From NCBI GenBank assembly GCA_017467225.1, contig JAFTSR010000221.1:1-5995 (forward strand): DNA of 5,995 bases, read 5' to 3'. Source of the DNA: Clostridia bacterium (GTDB lineage: Bacteria > Bacillota_A > Clostridia > Oscillospirales > CAG-272). The position numbers and the translations under genes are program-made. The notes beneath the pieces were generated by a model that was not told the origin of the DNA, made no database searches, and saw nothing but the letters and a program-made list of their open reading frames with translations. Shown here one piece after another: positions 1-5,995 of the stretch (position 1 is its first letter; the number at the start of each line of letters is the position of its first letter).

Positions 1-747
1 GATATCGCAGACGAGTTGTACTACGAGGATTACATCTACCGTGATTACGAGGCTATCGCTATTGACTTCTGCTCCTATAATCAGGATGCATACGGTATGC
101 TTGCTCCCTTCGCTACGCTGTTCTCCGGCATCGTTGACGCTGAGATGAACCTGACCAGCAACTACACCGGCTACGCTAACGAGGAGTATGATGCTTTGAT
201 GGAGGCTGTCTACTATCTGACCTACTTCGATCAGATCACCTCCGCTGATTTCGCGTCCTTTGCAAACTACGCATCTGCCGAGGAGTTCCAGACTGTTCTG
301 GACGCTTGCAGCGCTGTTTACGAGAAGTACGGTGTCAAGACCAGCAACGTTGCTGCCGGTCGCGCAACCCTTCTGAACGAGGCTGAGAAGATTCTCGTCG
401 AGGATATGGCTATCATCCCTGTTGTCTTCAACAAGACGGCAACTCTGCAGGCTAAGGCCATCTCAAAGATTTCCTCTGATATGTTTGTCGCATACGATTT
501 GCAGAACACCAAGCTGAAGGATTATGAGGAGTACGTCAAGAACTACGAGCAGGTTTACGCATTTAAGACCTTCTACAGATGCAGCTGCGGTCACGACAAC
601 GAGGCTGACTCCATGAGCTACAAGGAGAAGGAGTACCTGCTGACTGAGTGCAGCAAGTGTGGCAAGCCACTGACCACGAAGAACATCTTCGGTCTGTATC
701 CCTTCTACCTGCGCAAGTCTGAGGCTGCTGCCGAGAACGCACAGTAA
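1..747 (+). CDS. ABC transporter substrate-binding protein, peptide/oligopeptide type (family 5), C-terminal part
   Basis: This is the C-terminal 248 codons of an extracytoplasmic solute-binding protein that would deliver peptides or a related solute to an ABC importer. The frame is open from base 1, so the start, signal peptide and N-terminal lobe lie upstream. Family signs are a GYANEEYDALMEA segment (about 169-207), typical of the late part of OppA/DppA-like proteins, and the stretch from R at 361 through LLNEAEKILVED to IIPVVFN (ending near 432), which matches the family's 'eAEkil-ed-piiPv' region. Odd point: after the expected fold there is an extra segment with the cysteine pattern C-x-C-G, 20 residues, C-x-x-C-G (codons at 580, 586, 649, 658), resembling a zinc ribbon, then a short Ala/Glu-rich tail. 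Codons ending in GCT, GTT, TAC and AAC are common, which suggests high expression. The family call is firm; the substrate is not known. Two stop codons in tandem end the gene, and a hairpin follows. Confidence 0.85.
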   Translation, partial: DIADELYYEDYIYRDYEAIAIDFCSYNQDAYGMLAPFATLFSGIVDAEMNLTSNYTGYANEEYDALMEAVYYLTYFDQITSADFASFANYASAEEFQTVLDACSAVYEKYGVKTSNVAAGRATLLNEAEKILVEDMAIIPVVFNKTATLQAKAISKISSDMFVAYDLQNTKLKDYEEYVKNYEQVYAFKTFYRCSCGHDNEADSMSYKEKEYLLTECSKCGKPLTTKNIFGLYPFYLRKSEAAAENAQ

Positions 748-761
748 TAATTCAAACACCA

Positions 762-794
762 AAGGGGTCGGCTTTCACCGACCCCTTACTTTTG
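762..794 (+). terminator. Intrinsic terminator after the substrate-binding protein gene
   Basis: A perfect 10-bp stem, AAGGGGTCGG (762-771) and CCGACCCCTT (778-787), with a six-base loop CTTTCA, sits 14 bases after the first stop codon. A short T-rich run, ACTTTTG, follows. The hairpin is strong and well placed, but the T run is interrupted. The same stem could also act on minus-strand transcripts that escape the neighbouring hairpin. Confidence 0.8.
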
Positions 795-825
795 AAAAAG
801 TGCCATCCACAGTCGTGGACGGCAC
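794..825 (-). terminator. Intrinsic terminator of the yerC-like/methyltransferase/hslO operon
   Basis: The arms 800-810 and 815-825 form an 11-bp stem with a four-base loop, starting 6 bases past the hslO stop codon on the minus strand. In minus-strand RNA the one non-Watson-Crick position (805/820) is a G-U wobble, and the stem is followed directly by five U (complement of 795-799). In plus-strand RNA the same position is an A-C mismatch. A T run on the plus side (828-833) exists but comes from the hslO stop region. The structure therefore fits minus-strand termination best, with possible weak bidirectional action. Confidence 0.85.
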
Positions 826-831
826 CATTTT

Positions 832-1734
<903 letters not shown>

Positions 1735-2559
1735 TCAATCTTTCCTTTCTTGCGCTGCGCACGGCTTTTTACAGCGTGCGGCTATGTACCAGCGCGGTGT
1801 GTCGGGCGTCGGTGCGGAAAAATCGTAATCACTCCAAACACCCAAAAATTCAAAACCGGCATTCTCCAGCCAAATGCGCAGTTGCTCAAACGAATAGCAT
1901 CGCTCCTTCTGATGCTCCTCTGCGCGGCAATAGCTGCCGTCCTCCTGCTCCTCAAACAGCGTCAGATAAAAATCACAGATGCCGCTCTCGCGATCGTACT
2001 GGTTTTGCCAACCACAGTAAACAGCGCGCGTGTGATCCTGCTCGTCAGCGATCTCATCCTCCAAAATATAAGCGCAATCGCCGTAGATATGCTCAAACTT
2101 GTACGGCGTATTGACATCAAATAAAAAGAGCCCGTCGGGATCCAGGTAATTGTGCACGCACGCAAAGCATTTTTGCACATCCTGCTCACGCAAGAGATAA
2201 TTGACACTATCCAGACAACAAGTCACACCTCCCACCGTGCCGTATAACTCAAACGCACGCATGTCCTGCAGAAGGTATAAAATGGAAGGTGCCGACTCCT
2301 CCTGTGCCATACGGTCCCGCGCCACCATCAGCATATCCACGCTACCGTCGATGCCGATCATATCATAGCCACGGCGCGCAAGCTCCAGCGTCATGCTTCC
2401 CGTGCCGCAAGCAAGATCCAACACCATTTCGGGGCGTGTAACCATAAAGCGCGCAAAACAGCGCTCTACAAAGTCAGCCCACGCCCCGTAATCAATTTCA
2501 GCATTCAGACGGTCATACACGCCGGCAATAGCATCATATCCGTCGCATCCCGGCTTCAT
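1735..2559 (-). CDS. Class I SAM-dependent methyltransferase, YqeM-like
   Basis: A predicted cytoplasmic methyltransferase of 274 residues with an unknown substrate. Rossmann-type SAM-binding motifs are clear: VLDLACGTGS at 46-55 (motif I), acidic D71 in IGIDGS after the second strand, QDMRAFEL at 98-105, CCLDSVNYL at 114-122 and GLFLFDVNTPYKF at 143-155. The N-terminal YDAIAGVYDRLNAEIDYGAWADF and the C-terminal RWYIAARCKK are typical of the small free-standing family that includes B. subtilis YqeM. It carries 14 cysteines (residues 5, 34, 51, 114, 115, 131, 134, 162, 182, 195, 211, 221, 263, 267), which is rich for a cytoplasmic enzyme. Its ATG overlaps the stop of the upstream YerC-like gene as ATGA, with GGAGAGA about 11 bases upstream, so translation is probably coupled. 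It lies 6 bases before hslO. Small-molecule, protein or RNA substrates are all possible; sequence alone does not decide. Confidence 0.88.
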   Translation of the reverse strand: MKPGCDGYDAIAGVYDRLNAEIDYGAWADFVERCFARFMVTRPEMVLDLACGTGSMTLELARRGYDMIGIDGSVDMLMVARDRMAQEESAPSILYLLQDMRAFELYGTVGGVTCCLDSVNYLLREQDVQKCFACVHNYLDPDGLFLFDVNTPYKFEHIYGDCAYILEDEIADEQDHTRAVYCGWQNQYDRESGICDFYLTLFEEQEDGSYCRAEEHQKERCYSFEQLRIWLENAGFEFLGVWSDYDFSAPTPDTPRWYIAARCKKPCAAQERKD

Positions 2560-2861
2560 CTTCCGCGTCTCTCCGCCTTTTCAATGTTTTCCAGTACGCT
2601 GATGTAACCCTCGGTGCCATATTTCAGGCAACGATTCACGCGGCTGATGGTTGCCGTGCTCAAACCGGTCCGCGTGGCAATCTCGGTATAAATGAAATTA
2701 TCTCTGAGCAGCTTGGCTGCCTGCATACGGCGGGACATCTCCTGCAGCTCAGATACCGTGCACAAATCTTCAAAAAAGTGGTAACATTCTTCCACACTGT
2801 TCAGCGTCAAAATCCCCTTGAATAAAAAGTCTAAATTCTCGTCACGTGAAATGGATTTCAT
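2556..2861 (-). CDS. YerC/YecD-type TrpR-superfamily DNA-binding regulator
   Basis: A small helical DNA-binding protein, 101 residues from the ATG at 2861, matching the roughly 100-residue YerC/YecD family related to the tryptophan repressor. Residues 20-40 (LNSVEECYHFFEDLCTVSEL) and 42-55 (MSRRMQAAKLLRDN) are the characteristic helical core. Residues 58-82, including GLSTATISRVNRCLKYG, are the helix-turn-helix. The start at 2861 is preferred over the in-frame GTG at 2903. A strong AAAGGAAGGA element lies 5-9 bases before 2861, homologues are of this length, and the GTG falls upstream of the predicted transcript start. It is the first gene of the operon with the methyltransferase (4-base ATGA overlap) and hslO, and is divergent from the glucokinase gene. 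Family members may act as repressors; the ligand and targets cannot be read from the sequence. Confidence 0.9.
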   Translation of the reverse strand: MKSISRDENLDFLFKGILTLNSVEECYHFFEDLCTVSELQEMSRRMQAAKLLRDNFIYTEIATRTGLSTATISRVNRCLKYGTEGYISVLENIEKAERRGR

Positions 2862-2866
2862 AATGA

Positions 2867-2876
2867 TCCTTCCTTT
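2867..2876 (-). promoter_or_regulatory. Ribosome binding site that fixes the YerC-like start
   Basis: The minus-strand sequence AAAGGAAGGA holds two overlapping Shine-Dalgarno cores, 9 and 5 bases before the ATG at 2861. No comparable site precedes the GTG at 2903, so this element decides between the two starts. Confidence 0.8.
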
Positions 2877-2887
2877 CCAGATGATAC

Positions 2888-2901
2888 GGGCAATGTTACC
2901 C
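2888..2901. repeat. Imperfect dyad at the predicted transcript start of the regulator operon
   Basis: GGGCAAT followed by GTTACCC gives a 14-bp dyad with 5 of 7 positions symmetric, lying at about +1 to +14 of the minus-strand transcript. It could be an operator for autoregulation or form a small RNA hairpin at the 5' end. The support is symmetry and position only. Confidence 0.25.
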
Positions 2902-2907
2902 ACCTAT

Positions 2908-2936
2908 ATTCTACCACTTTTCTTTGCTAAAGTAAA
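2908..2936 (-). promoter_or_regulatory. Sigma-A type promoter of the yerC-like/methyltransferase/hslO operon
   Basis: On the minus strand a -35 TTTACT (2931-2936) and a -10 TAGAAT (2908-2913) are separated by exactly 17 bases. The -10 matches five of six consensus positions and the -35 four of six. The transcript should start near 2901, giving a leader of about 40 bases before the ATG at 2861. No other promoter is obvious ahead of the two downstream genes. Confidence 0.72.
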
Positions 2937-2938
2937 GA
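2921..2938. repeat. Imperfect dyad overlapping the minus-strand -35 box
   Basis: TCTTTGCTA followed by AAGTAAAGA forms an 18-bp dyad with 7 of 9 half-site positions matching (outer TCTTT/AAAGA arms). It covers the -35 element of the operon promoter, where a repressor would act. An operator role is inference; AT-rich sequence can give such symmetry by chance. Confidence 0.3.
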
Positions 2939-2960
2939 GATTTTTTCAAATTTCTCTAAA

Positions 2961-2976
2961 CTTTTTTCGAAAAAAG
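2961..2976. repeat. Perfect 16-bp palindrome between the divergent promoters
   Basis: CTTTTTTCGAAAAAAG is a perfect palindrome made of a T-tract and an A-tract around TCGA. It sits about 60-75 bases upstream of the minus-strand start and about 68-83 bases upstream of the plus-strand start. It may be intrinsically curved DNA, an upstream promoter element or a regulator site. As RNA it would have almost no loop, so a terminator role is unlikely. Confidence 0.4.
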
Positions 2977-3008
2977 CCACAAAGTCCGTTTTCTGTGCAA
3001 AAAATGTG

Positions 3009-3037
3009 TTGACTTTCCGCGCGAAATACGATATAAT
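3009..3037 (+). promoter_or_regulatory. Strong sigma-A promoter of the glucokinase gene
   Basis: TTGACT (3009-3014) and a perfect TATAAT (3032-3037) are separated by 17 bases, with A-rich sequence just upstream (GCAAAAAATG). The transcript should begin near 3044, leaving a leader of about 63 bases. This is the best match to consensus in the window. Confidence 0.88.
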
Positions 3038-3046
3038 GATAGTGTG

Positions 3047-3084
3047 ATCGGCCGCGCCCTGTATCGCCGCCGATAAGCGATAAG
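3047..3084 (+). other. Glucokinase leader with competing short stems
   Basis: In the leader, ATCGGC (3047-3052) can pair with GCCGAT (3069-3074). TATCG (3062-3066) can pair with CGATA (3071-3075), or as TATCGC (3062-3067) with GCGATA (3077-3082). GATAAG occurs twice, 7 bases apart (3072 and 3079). The pairings exclude one another, but all are short and I recognise no riboswitch class. Confidence 0.25.
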
Positions 3085-3106
3085 AAAAACAAAGGAGTTA
3101 GTAACC

Positions 3107-4087
3107 ATGTTTCGTTTGGGTGTAGACCTTGGCGGCACCAATATCGCCGTCGGTATCGTTAATGAGGATTTTCAAATTATTCATAAGGACAGTGTTCCCA
3201 CCGGCGCAACCCGTCCGGCTGAGGAGATCGTCGCGGACATTGCGGCGCTGTGCCAGAAGGTAGTCGCTGACGCAGGCATCGATTTTGCTGACGTTGCTTC
3301 CATCGGTATTGCAGCGCCCGGCTCGATCGACAGCAAGGCCGGAACCGTCGAATACGCCAACAACCTTCCCTTCCGTCATTTCGCTATCACCTCGCTTCTG
3401 CGTGAGGATCTGAAGACGGATATTCCTGTATTTGTCGAAAACGATGCCAATGCAGCCGCTTGGGGTGAAGCCATCGCCGGCGCAGCAAAGGGCACGGCCG
3501 ACTCGGTCATGGTTACGCTCGGTACCGGTGTCGGTGGCGGCGTTATCATCGACAACAAGCTGTTTACCGGCTTCAACGGCGCCGGCGCAGAGCTGGGCCA
3601 CATGGTTATTGTCAAGGACGGTGCACCCTGCTCTTGCGGCCGTAAGGGCTGCTGGGAGGCTTATTCCAGCGCAACGGCGCTTATTCGCATGACCAATGAA
3701 AAGCTGACCGCATGTGAGGCACAAGGTCGCAAGACGGCAATGACCGATCTTGTACAGGCAAAGGGCCGCACCACCGGTCGCACCGCATTTACTGCAATGC
3801 GTAACGGCGACGCAGCCGCCTGCGAGGTCGTTGAGGATTACATTTCCTACCTCGCCTGTGGTATTGCCAATTTGATCAACATCTTCCAGCCCGAGATTCT
3901 CTCCATCGGCGGCGGTATTTCCGGCGAAGGACAGGCGCTTTTGGATATGCTGCTTCCCAAGATCGCCAATGAGAGCTACGGCGCAGACGCTGCCGATGCC
4001 TCCAAGGCTACCAAGATTTGCATCGCCAAGCTCGGCAATGACGCCGGTATCATCGGCGCCGCCGTACTCGGCCTTGATATTGCATGA
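3107..4087 (+). CDS. glk: ROK-family glucokinase
   Basis: A cytoplasmic sugar kinase that would phosphorylate glucose to glucose-6-phosphate with ATP, feeding glycolysis. At 326 residues it is normal for Firmicutes ROK glucokinases. Visible motifs in order are DLGGTN (7-12, phosphate binding), the sugar-binding and catalytic segment VENDANAAAWGE (110-121, with D113 the expected catalytic base), LGTGVGGG (138-145), GAELGH (160-165, sugar contact and zinc-binding His165), and the ROK zinc signature CSCGRKGCWE (175-184, with C175, C177 and C182). SIGGGISGEG (266-275) lies near the end. An AAAGGAG site (3091-3097) lies 9 bases before the ATG. It has its own strong promoter and is divergent from the YerC-like operon. 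A different hexose or N-acetylhexosamine as substrate cannot be fully excluded, since ROK kinases share these motifs, but the WEAYSSATAL context favours glucokinase. Confidence 0.92.
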   Translation: MFRLGVDLGGTNIAVGIVNEDFQIIHKDSVPTGATRPAEEIVADIAALCQKVVADAGIDFADVASIGIAAPGSIDSKAGTVEYANNLPFRHFAITSLLREDLKTDIPVFVENDANAAAWGEAIAGAAKGTADSVMVTLGTGVGGGVIIDNKLFTGFNGAGAELGHMVIVKDGAPCSCGRKGCWEAYSSATALIRMTNEKLTACEAQGRKTAMTDLVQAKGRTTGRTAFTAMRNGDAAACEVVEDYISYLACGIANLINIFQPEILSIGGGISGEGQALLDMLLPKIANESYGADAADASKATKICIAKLGNDAGIIGAAVLGLDIA

Positions 4088-4094
4088 TAAACTC

Positions 4095-4128
4095 CGGGCT
4101 GCCGATATTATACGGCAGCCCGATTTTC
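4095..4128 (+). terminator. Hairpin between the glucokinase gene and mutY
   Basis: A perfect 10-bp GC-rich stem, CGGGCTGCCG (4095-4104) and CGGCAGCCCG (4113-4122), has an eight-base AT loop and is followed by ATTTTC. It begins 7 bases after the glucokinase stop codon. The short T run suggests partial termination. The mutY ribosome binding site starts at 4129, so the hairpin sits directly ahead of it. Confidence 0.75.
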
Positions 4129-4135
4129 AAGGGAG
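4129..4135 (+). promoter_or_regulatory. Ribosome binding site that fixes the mutY start
   Basis: AAGGGAG lies 4 bases before the ATG at 4140, a slightly tight gap. It supports this ATG over upstream in-frame codons that would place the start inside the glucokinase gene and run through the terminator hairpin. Confidence 0.75.
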
Positions 4136-4139
4136 ACTT

Positions 4140-5234
4140 ATGAAGGACCAAGCACTTGATTTTTCTGCTATTGTCGATCCGCTGCTCTCGTGGTATGCCG
4201 ATCACCGCCGTTCCTTACCATGGCGAGACGATCCCACGCCATACCACGTTTGGCTGTCGGAGATTATGCTACAACAGACGCGCATTGAAGCGGTGCTGCC
4301 GTACTACCACCGTTTTCTCGCCGCTTGCCCGGACGTTGCATCGCTTGCCGCCATCGACGACGATGCACTAATGAAGCTGTGGCAGGGACTCGGCTACTAC
4401 AGCCGCGCAAGAAATCTGAAAAAAGCGGCACAGGTAATTTGTGAGCAGCACGGCGGCATCTTCCCTGCCGATTACGGTGCGCTGCGCGCGCTTCCCGGCG
4501 TGGGTGATTATACCGCCGGTGCGATCGCGTCCATTGCCTTTGGCCTTGCGGAGCCGGCTGTGGACGGCAACGTGCTGCGCGTGATTATGCGACTGTCGGC
4601 TGACAACTCGGATATCCTCGCAGATGCCGTCAAAAAACGCGTACGCGATCAGCTTCGCGCCATCTATCCTTCAAAGGGTGGGGATGCCGCTGCGATGACG
4701 CAAGCTCTGATGGAGCTCGGGCAGCGCGTTTGCATTCCCAATGGTCAACCACATTGCGACGAGTGCCCATTGGGCGCCTTTTGCATGGCTCGCGTCAATC
4801 ATTTGACTGACAGCATTCCGTATCGCGCTCCCAAAAAGCCGCGGCGCATAGAAAAGCGAACTGTTTTTCTCCTCTGCCGCGCAGATCGGCAGCCCGACGG
4901 TACCGATATCGTGCGCTACGCCATCCGCAAGCGTGCCTCCAAGGGCCTTTTGGCGTCTCTGTGGGAGTTTCCAAGTGTGGACGGGCATCTTTGCGCATCC
5001 GAGGCCAAAGACGCCGTACAGACGATTTTTGAGCCTTTGTACGTCATCGATGCGGCAAAGGCGGCAGACGCTGTCCATATTTTCACGCACATCGAATGGC
5101 ACATGTGCGGTTATTGCTTGCTTTGTCAGGGCGATTGCGCGTCAGACGAGCTGACATGGGCCACGGCGGACGAGCTGCGCACAGTTTACGCGCTTCCCAG
5201 CGCATTCCGCGCTTATCTTGGCGAAATAAAATAG
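4140..5234 (+). CDS. mutY: MutY, A/G-specific adenine DNA glycosylase
   Basis: A base-excision repair enzyme that removes adenine mispaired with 8-oxoguanine, preventing G-to-T changes after oxidative damage. The product is 364 residues, near the usual 350-370. The HhH-GPD catalytic domain shows LPWR (26-29), SEIMLQQT (40-47, with catalytic E41), the helix-hairpin-helix LPGVGDYTAGA (118-128) and VDGNVLRV (141-148, with catalytic D142). The [4Fe-4S] cysteines are C198, C206, C209 and C215. The first gap is seven residues, where E. coli MutY has six. The C-terminal NUDIX-like 8-oxoguanine recognition domain has GLLASLWEFP (269-278) and HIFTHIEWHM (313-322), in which FTH takes the place of the FSH motif known from Geobacillus MutY. 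The start at 4140 is chosen for its ribosome binding site and homologue-like N-terminus. No separate promoter is clear, so expression probably depends on readthrough from the glucokinase gene. Confidence 0.95.
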   Translation: MKDQALDFSAIVDPLLSWYADHRRSLPWRDDPTPYHVWLSEIMLQQTRIEAVLPYYHRFLAACPDVASLAAIDDDALMKLWQGLGYYSRARNLKKAAQVICEQHGGIFPADYGALRALPGVGDYTAGAIASIAFGLAEPAVDGNVLRVIMRLSADNSDILADAVKKRVRDQLRAIYPSKGGDAAAMTQALMELGQRVCIPNGQPHCDECPLGAFCMARVNHLTDSIPYRAPKKPRRIEKRTVFLLCRADRQPDGTDIVRYAIRKRASKGLLASLWEFPSVDGHLCASEAKDAVQTIFEPLYVIDAAKAADAVHIFTHIEWHMCGYCLLCQGDCASDELTWATADELRTVYALPSAFRAYLGEIK

Positions 5235-5235
5235 A

Positions 5236-5268
5236 GGAAAAGCGCCGAAAAATGCGTTTTTCCCCTTT
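5236..5268 (+). terminator. Probable weak terminator after mutY
   Basis: GGAAAAGCGC (5236-5245) pairs with GCGTTTTTCC (5254-5263) over 10 positions, including one G-U, around an eight-base loop, starting 1 base after the mutY stop. CCTTT follows. The T run is short and overlaps the -35 box of the next promoter, so termination may be partial. Confidence 0.5.
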
Positions 5269-5294
5269 ACATTGAAGCGAAAATGTGATATACT
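5266..5294 (+). promoter_or_regulatory. Sigma-A promoter of asnA
   Basis: TTTACA (5266-5271, five of six consensus) and TATACT (5289-5294, five of six) are 17 bases apart. The transcript should start near 5301, giving a leader of only about 35 bases. That is too short for a T-box or other known large leader element. Confidence 0.8.
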
Positions 5295-5335
5295 ATTGTG
5301 TATGAAAAAATTTCTTGTTTGAGGTACGTTTTCTT

Positions 5336-5995
5336 ATGGCTTCCAACTATACACTCACCATTCCCCAGGGCTACCGTTCGGTATTGACTCCCAGACAGAC
5401 CCAGATCGCTATCAAAAAGGTCAAGGACTTCTTTCAGCAAAATCTTGCAGTCGAGCTCAATCTGACGCGCGTCAGCGCGCCGCTGTTTGTTGCCTCCGAC
5501 AGCGGTCTGAATGACAACCTCAATGGCACCGAGCGTCCTGTAACGTTTGATCTGCGCGGCGGTGAGGAGCTGGAGATCGTGCATTCCCTGGCGAAGTGGA
5601 AGCGCATGGCGCTCGGGCAGTACGACTTTGAGCTGCACGAAGGTCTCTACACCGACATGAACGCCATTCGCCGCGATGAGGATGTGGACAACCTTCACTC
5701 GATGTTCGTCGACCAGTGGGACTGGGAAAAGGTTATCAAGCACGAAGAGCGCACCGAGGAAACGCTCAAGCAGGCGGTTCGCTACATTTACGAGGCTCTC
5801 AAGCACACTGAAACCTATATCGCCAACGACTACAATCTCGGCTCGCGACTGCTGCCCGAGGAGATCACCTTTGTCACCACTCAAGAGCTTGAGGACCGTT
5901 GGCCGGATCTGACACCCAAGCAGCGTGAATACAATATCACCAAAGAAAACGGCGCCGTATTTCTGATGCAGATCGGCGGCGCGCTGAAAAGTGGC
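5336..5995 (+). CDS. asnA: Asparagine synthetase A (aspartate-ammonia ligase), N-terminal part
   Basis: A cytoplasmic enzyme that makes asparagine from aspartate and ammonia with ATP, forming AMP and pyrophosphate. It is related to class II aminoacyl-tRNA synthetases such as AspRS. The window holds the first 220 codons with no stop; E. coli AsnA has 330 residues, so roughly the last third is outside. Strong family matches are the N-terminal [20 protein letters not shown] (residues 13-33), [17 protein letters not shown] (48-64), [19 protein letters not shown] (80-98), [15 protein letters not shown] (102-116), [13 protein letters not shown] (121-133), [16 protein letters not shown] (177-192) and [10 protein letters not shown] (206-215). 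These segments line up with E. coli AsnA in order and spacing. The ATG at 5336 has GAGGT (5321-5325) 10 bases upstream and its own promoter. It follows mutY by 101 bases and appears to be a separate transcription unit. Confidence 0.95.
   Translation, partial: MASNYTLTIPQGYRSVLTPRQTQIAIKKVKDFFQQNLAVELNLTRVSAPLFVASDSGLNDNLNGTERPVTFDLRGGEELEIVHSLAKWKRMALGQYDFELHEGLYTDMNAIRRDEDVDNLHSMFVDQWDWEKVIKHEERTEETLKQAVRYIYEALKHTETYIANDYNLGSRLLPEEITFVTTQELEDRWPDLTPKQREYNITKENGAVFLMQIGGALKSG

Noticed and set aside
2862..2903. A longer YerC-like protein beginning at the GTG at 2903
   Set aside because: It would start upstream of the predicted transcript start, has no ribosome binding site, and adds 14 residues absent from this roughly 100-residue family. 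The ATG at 2861 has a strong site.
3038..3106. A riboswitch in the glucokinase leader
   Set aside because: The leader is only about 63 bases, its stems are 5-6 bp and mutually exclusive, and there is no terminator or recognisable ligand-binding core.
3098..3724. Long minus-strand open frame opposite the glucokinase gene
   Set aside because: It is antisense to a firmly identified ROK kinase, has a low-quality protein composition and no family resemblance.
3969..4139. An N-terminal extension of MutY reaching into the glucokinase gene
   Set aside because: The extra 57 codons are a shifted reading of the glucokinase gene and then cross the terminator hairpin. They resemble no MutY N-terminus, and a ribosome binding site sits just before 4140.
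5302..5322. Six-codon open frame MKKFLV in the asnA leader, as a possible attenuator peptide
   Set aside because: Its ATG falls at the predicted transcript start with no ribosome binding site, it has no asparagine codons, and no alternative hairpins or terminator follow it before asnA.
5267..5884. Minus-strand open frame of about 205 codons opposite asnA
   Set aside because: The plus strand here encodes AsnA with many conserved motifs. The antisense frame has no recognisable features and runs through the asnA promoter.

Overview
The window looks like chromosomal housekeeping DNA from a low-to-moderate GC Gram-positive bacterium of the class Clostridia, probably a gut-associated Oscillospiraceae-like lineage. 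The reasons are the YerC/YecD-type TrpR-fold regulator, a ROK glucokinase of the Firmicutes type, a YqeM-like methyltransferase beside hslO, strong AGGAGG-type ribosome binding sites, and compact spacing with sigma-A type promoters. The assignment is by resemblance only. I see no mobile element, CRISPR array, tRNA, rRNA or phage gene.

Layout: (1) Positions 1-747, plus strand, hold the 3' end of an extracytoplasmic peptide-type ABC transporter substrate-binding protein. It carries an unexpected four-cysteine, zinc-ribbon-like segment near its C-terminus. (2) Positions 748-831 form a convergent terminator region with two hairpins, one suited to each direction. (3) Positions 832-2861, minus strand, are a three-gene operon read right to left: a YerC-like regulator, a SAM-dependent methyltransferase (ATGA overlap) and hslO (Hsp33 redox chaperone). 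(4) Positions 2862-3106 are a divergent control region with a well-formed promoter facing each way and several short dyads. (5) Positions 3107-4087, plus strand, encode a ROK glucokinase, followed by a strong GC hairpin. (6) Positions 4140-5234, plus strand, encode mutY (adenine DNA glycosylase), with its ribosome binding site just after the hairpin. (7) From 5336 to the window edge, plus strand, lies the first two thirds of asnA (ammonia-dependent asparagine synthetase), with its own promoter. It has no stop inside the window.

Functionally this is a mix: peptide uptake, sugar phosphorylation, asparagine synthesis, and two oxidative-damage functions. Hsp33 holds unfolded proteins under oxidative stress, and MutY removes adenine mispaired with 8-oxoguanine. 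I see no convincing new multi-gene system. The most unusual local feature is the cysteine quartet in the binding protein. Next are the divergent region next to an HTH regulator gene and small departures from textbook spacing in the Hsp33 and MutY metal sites.
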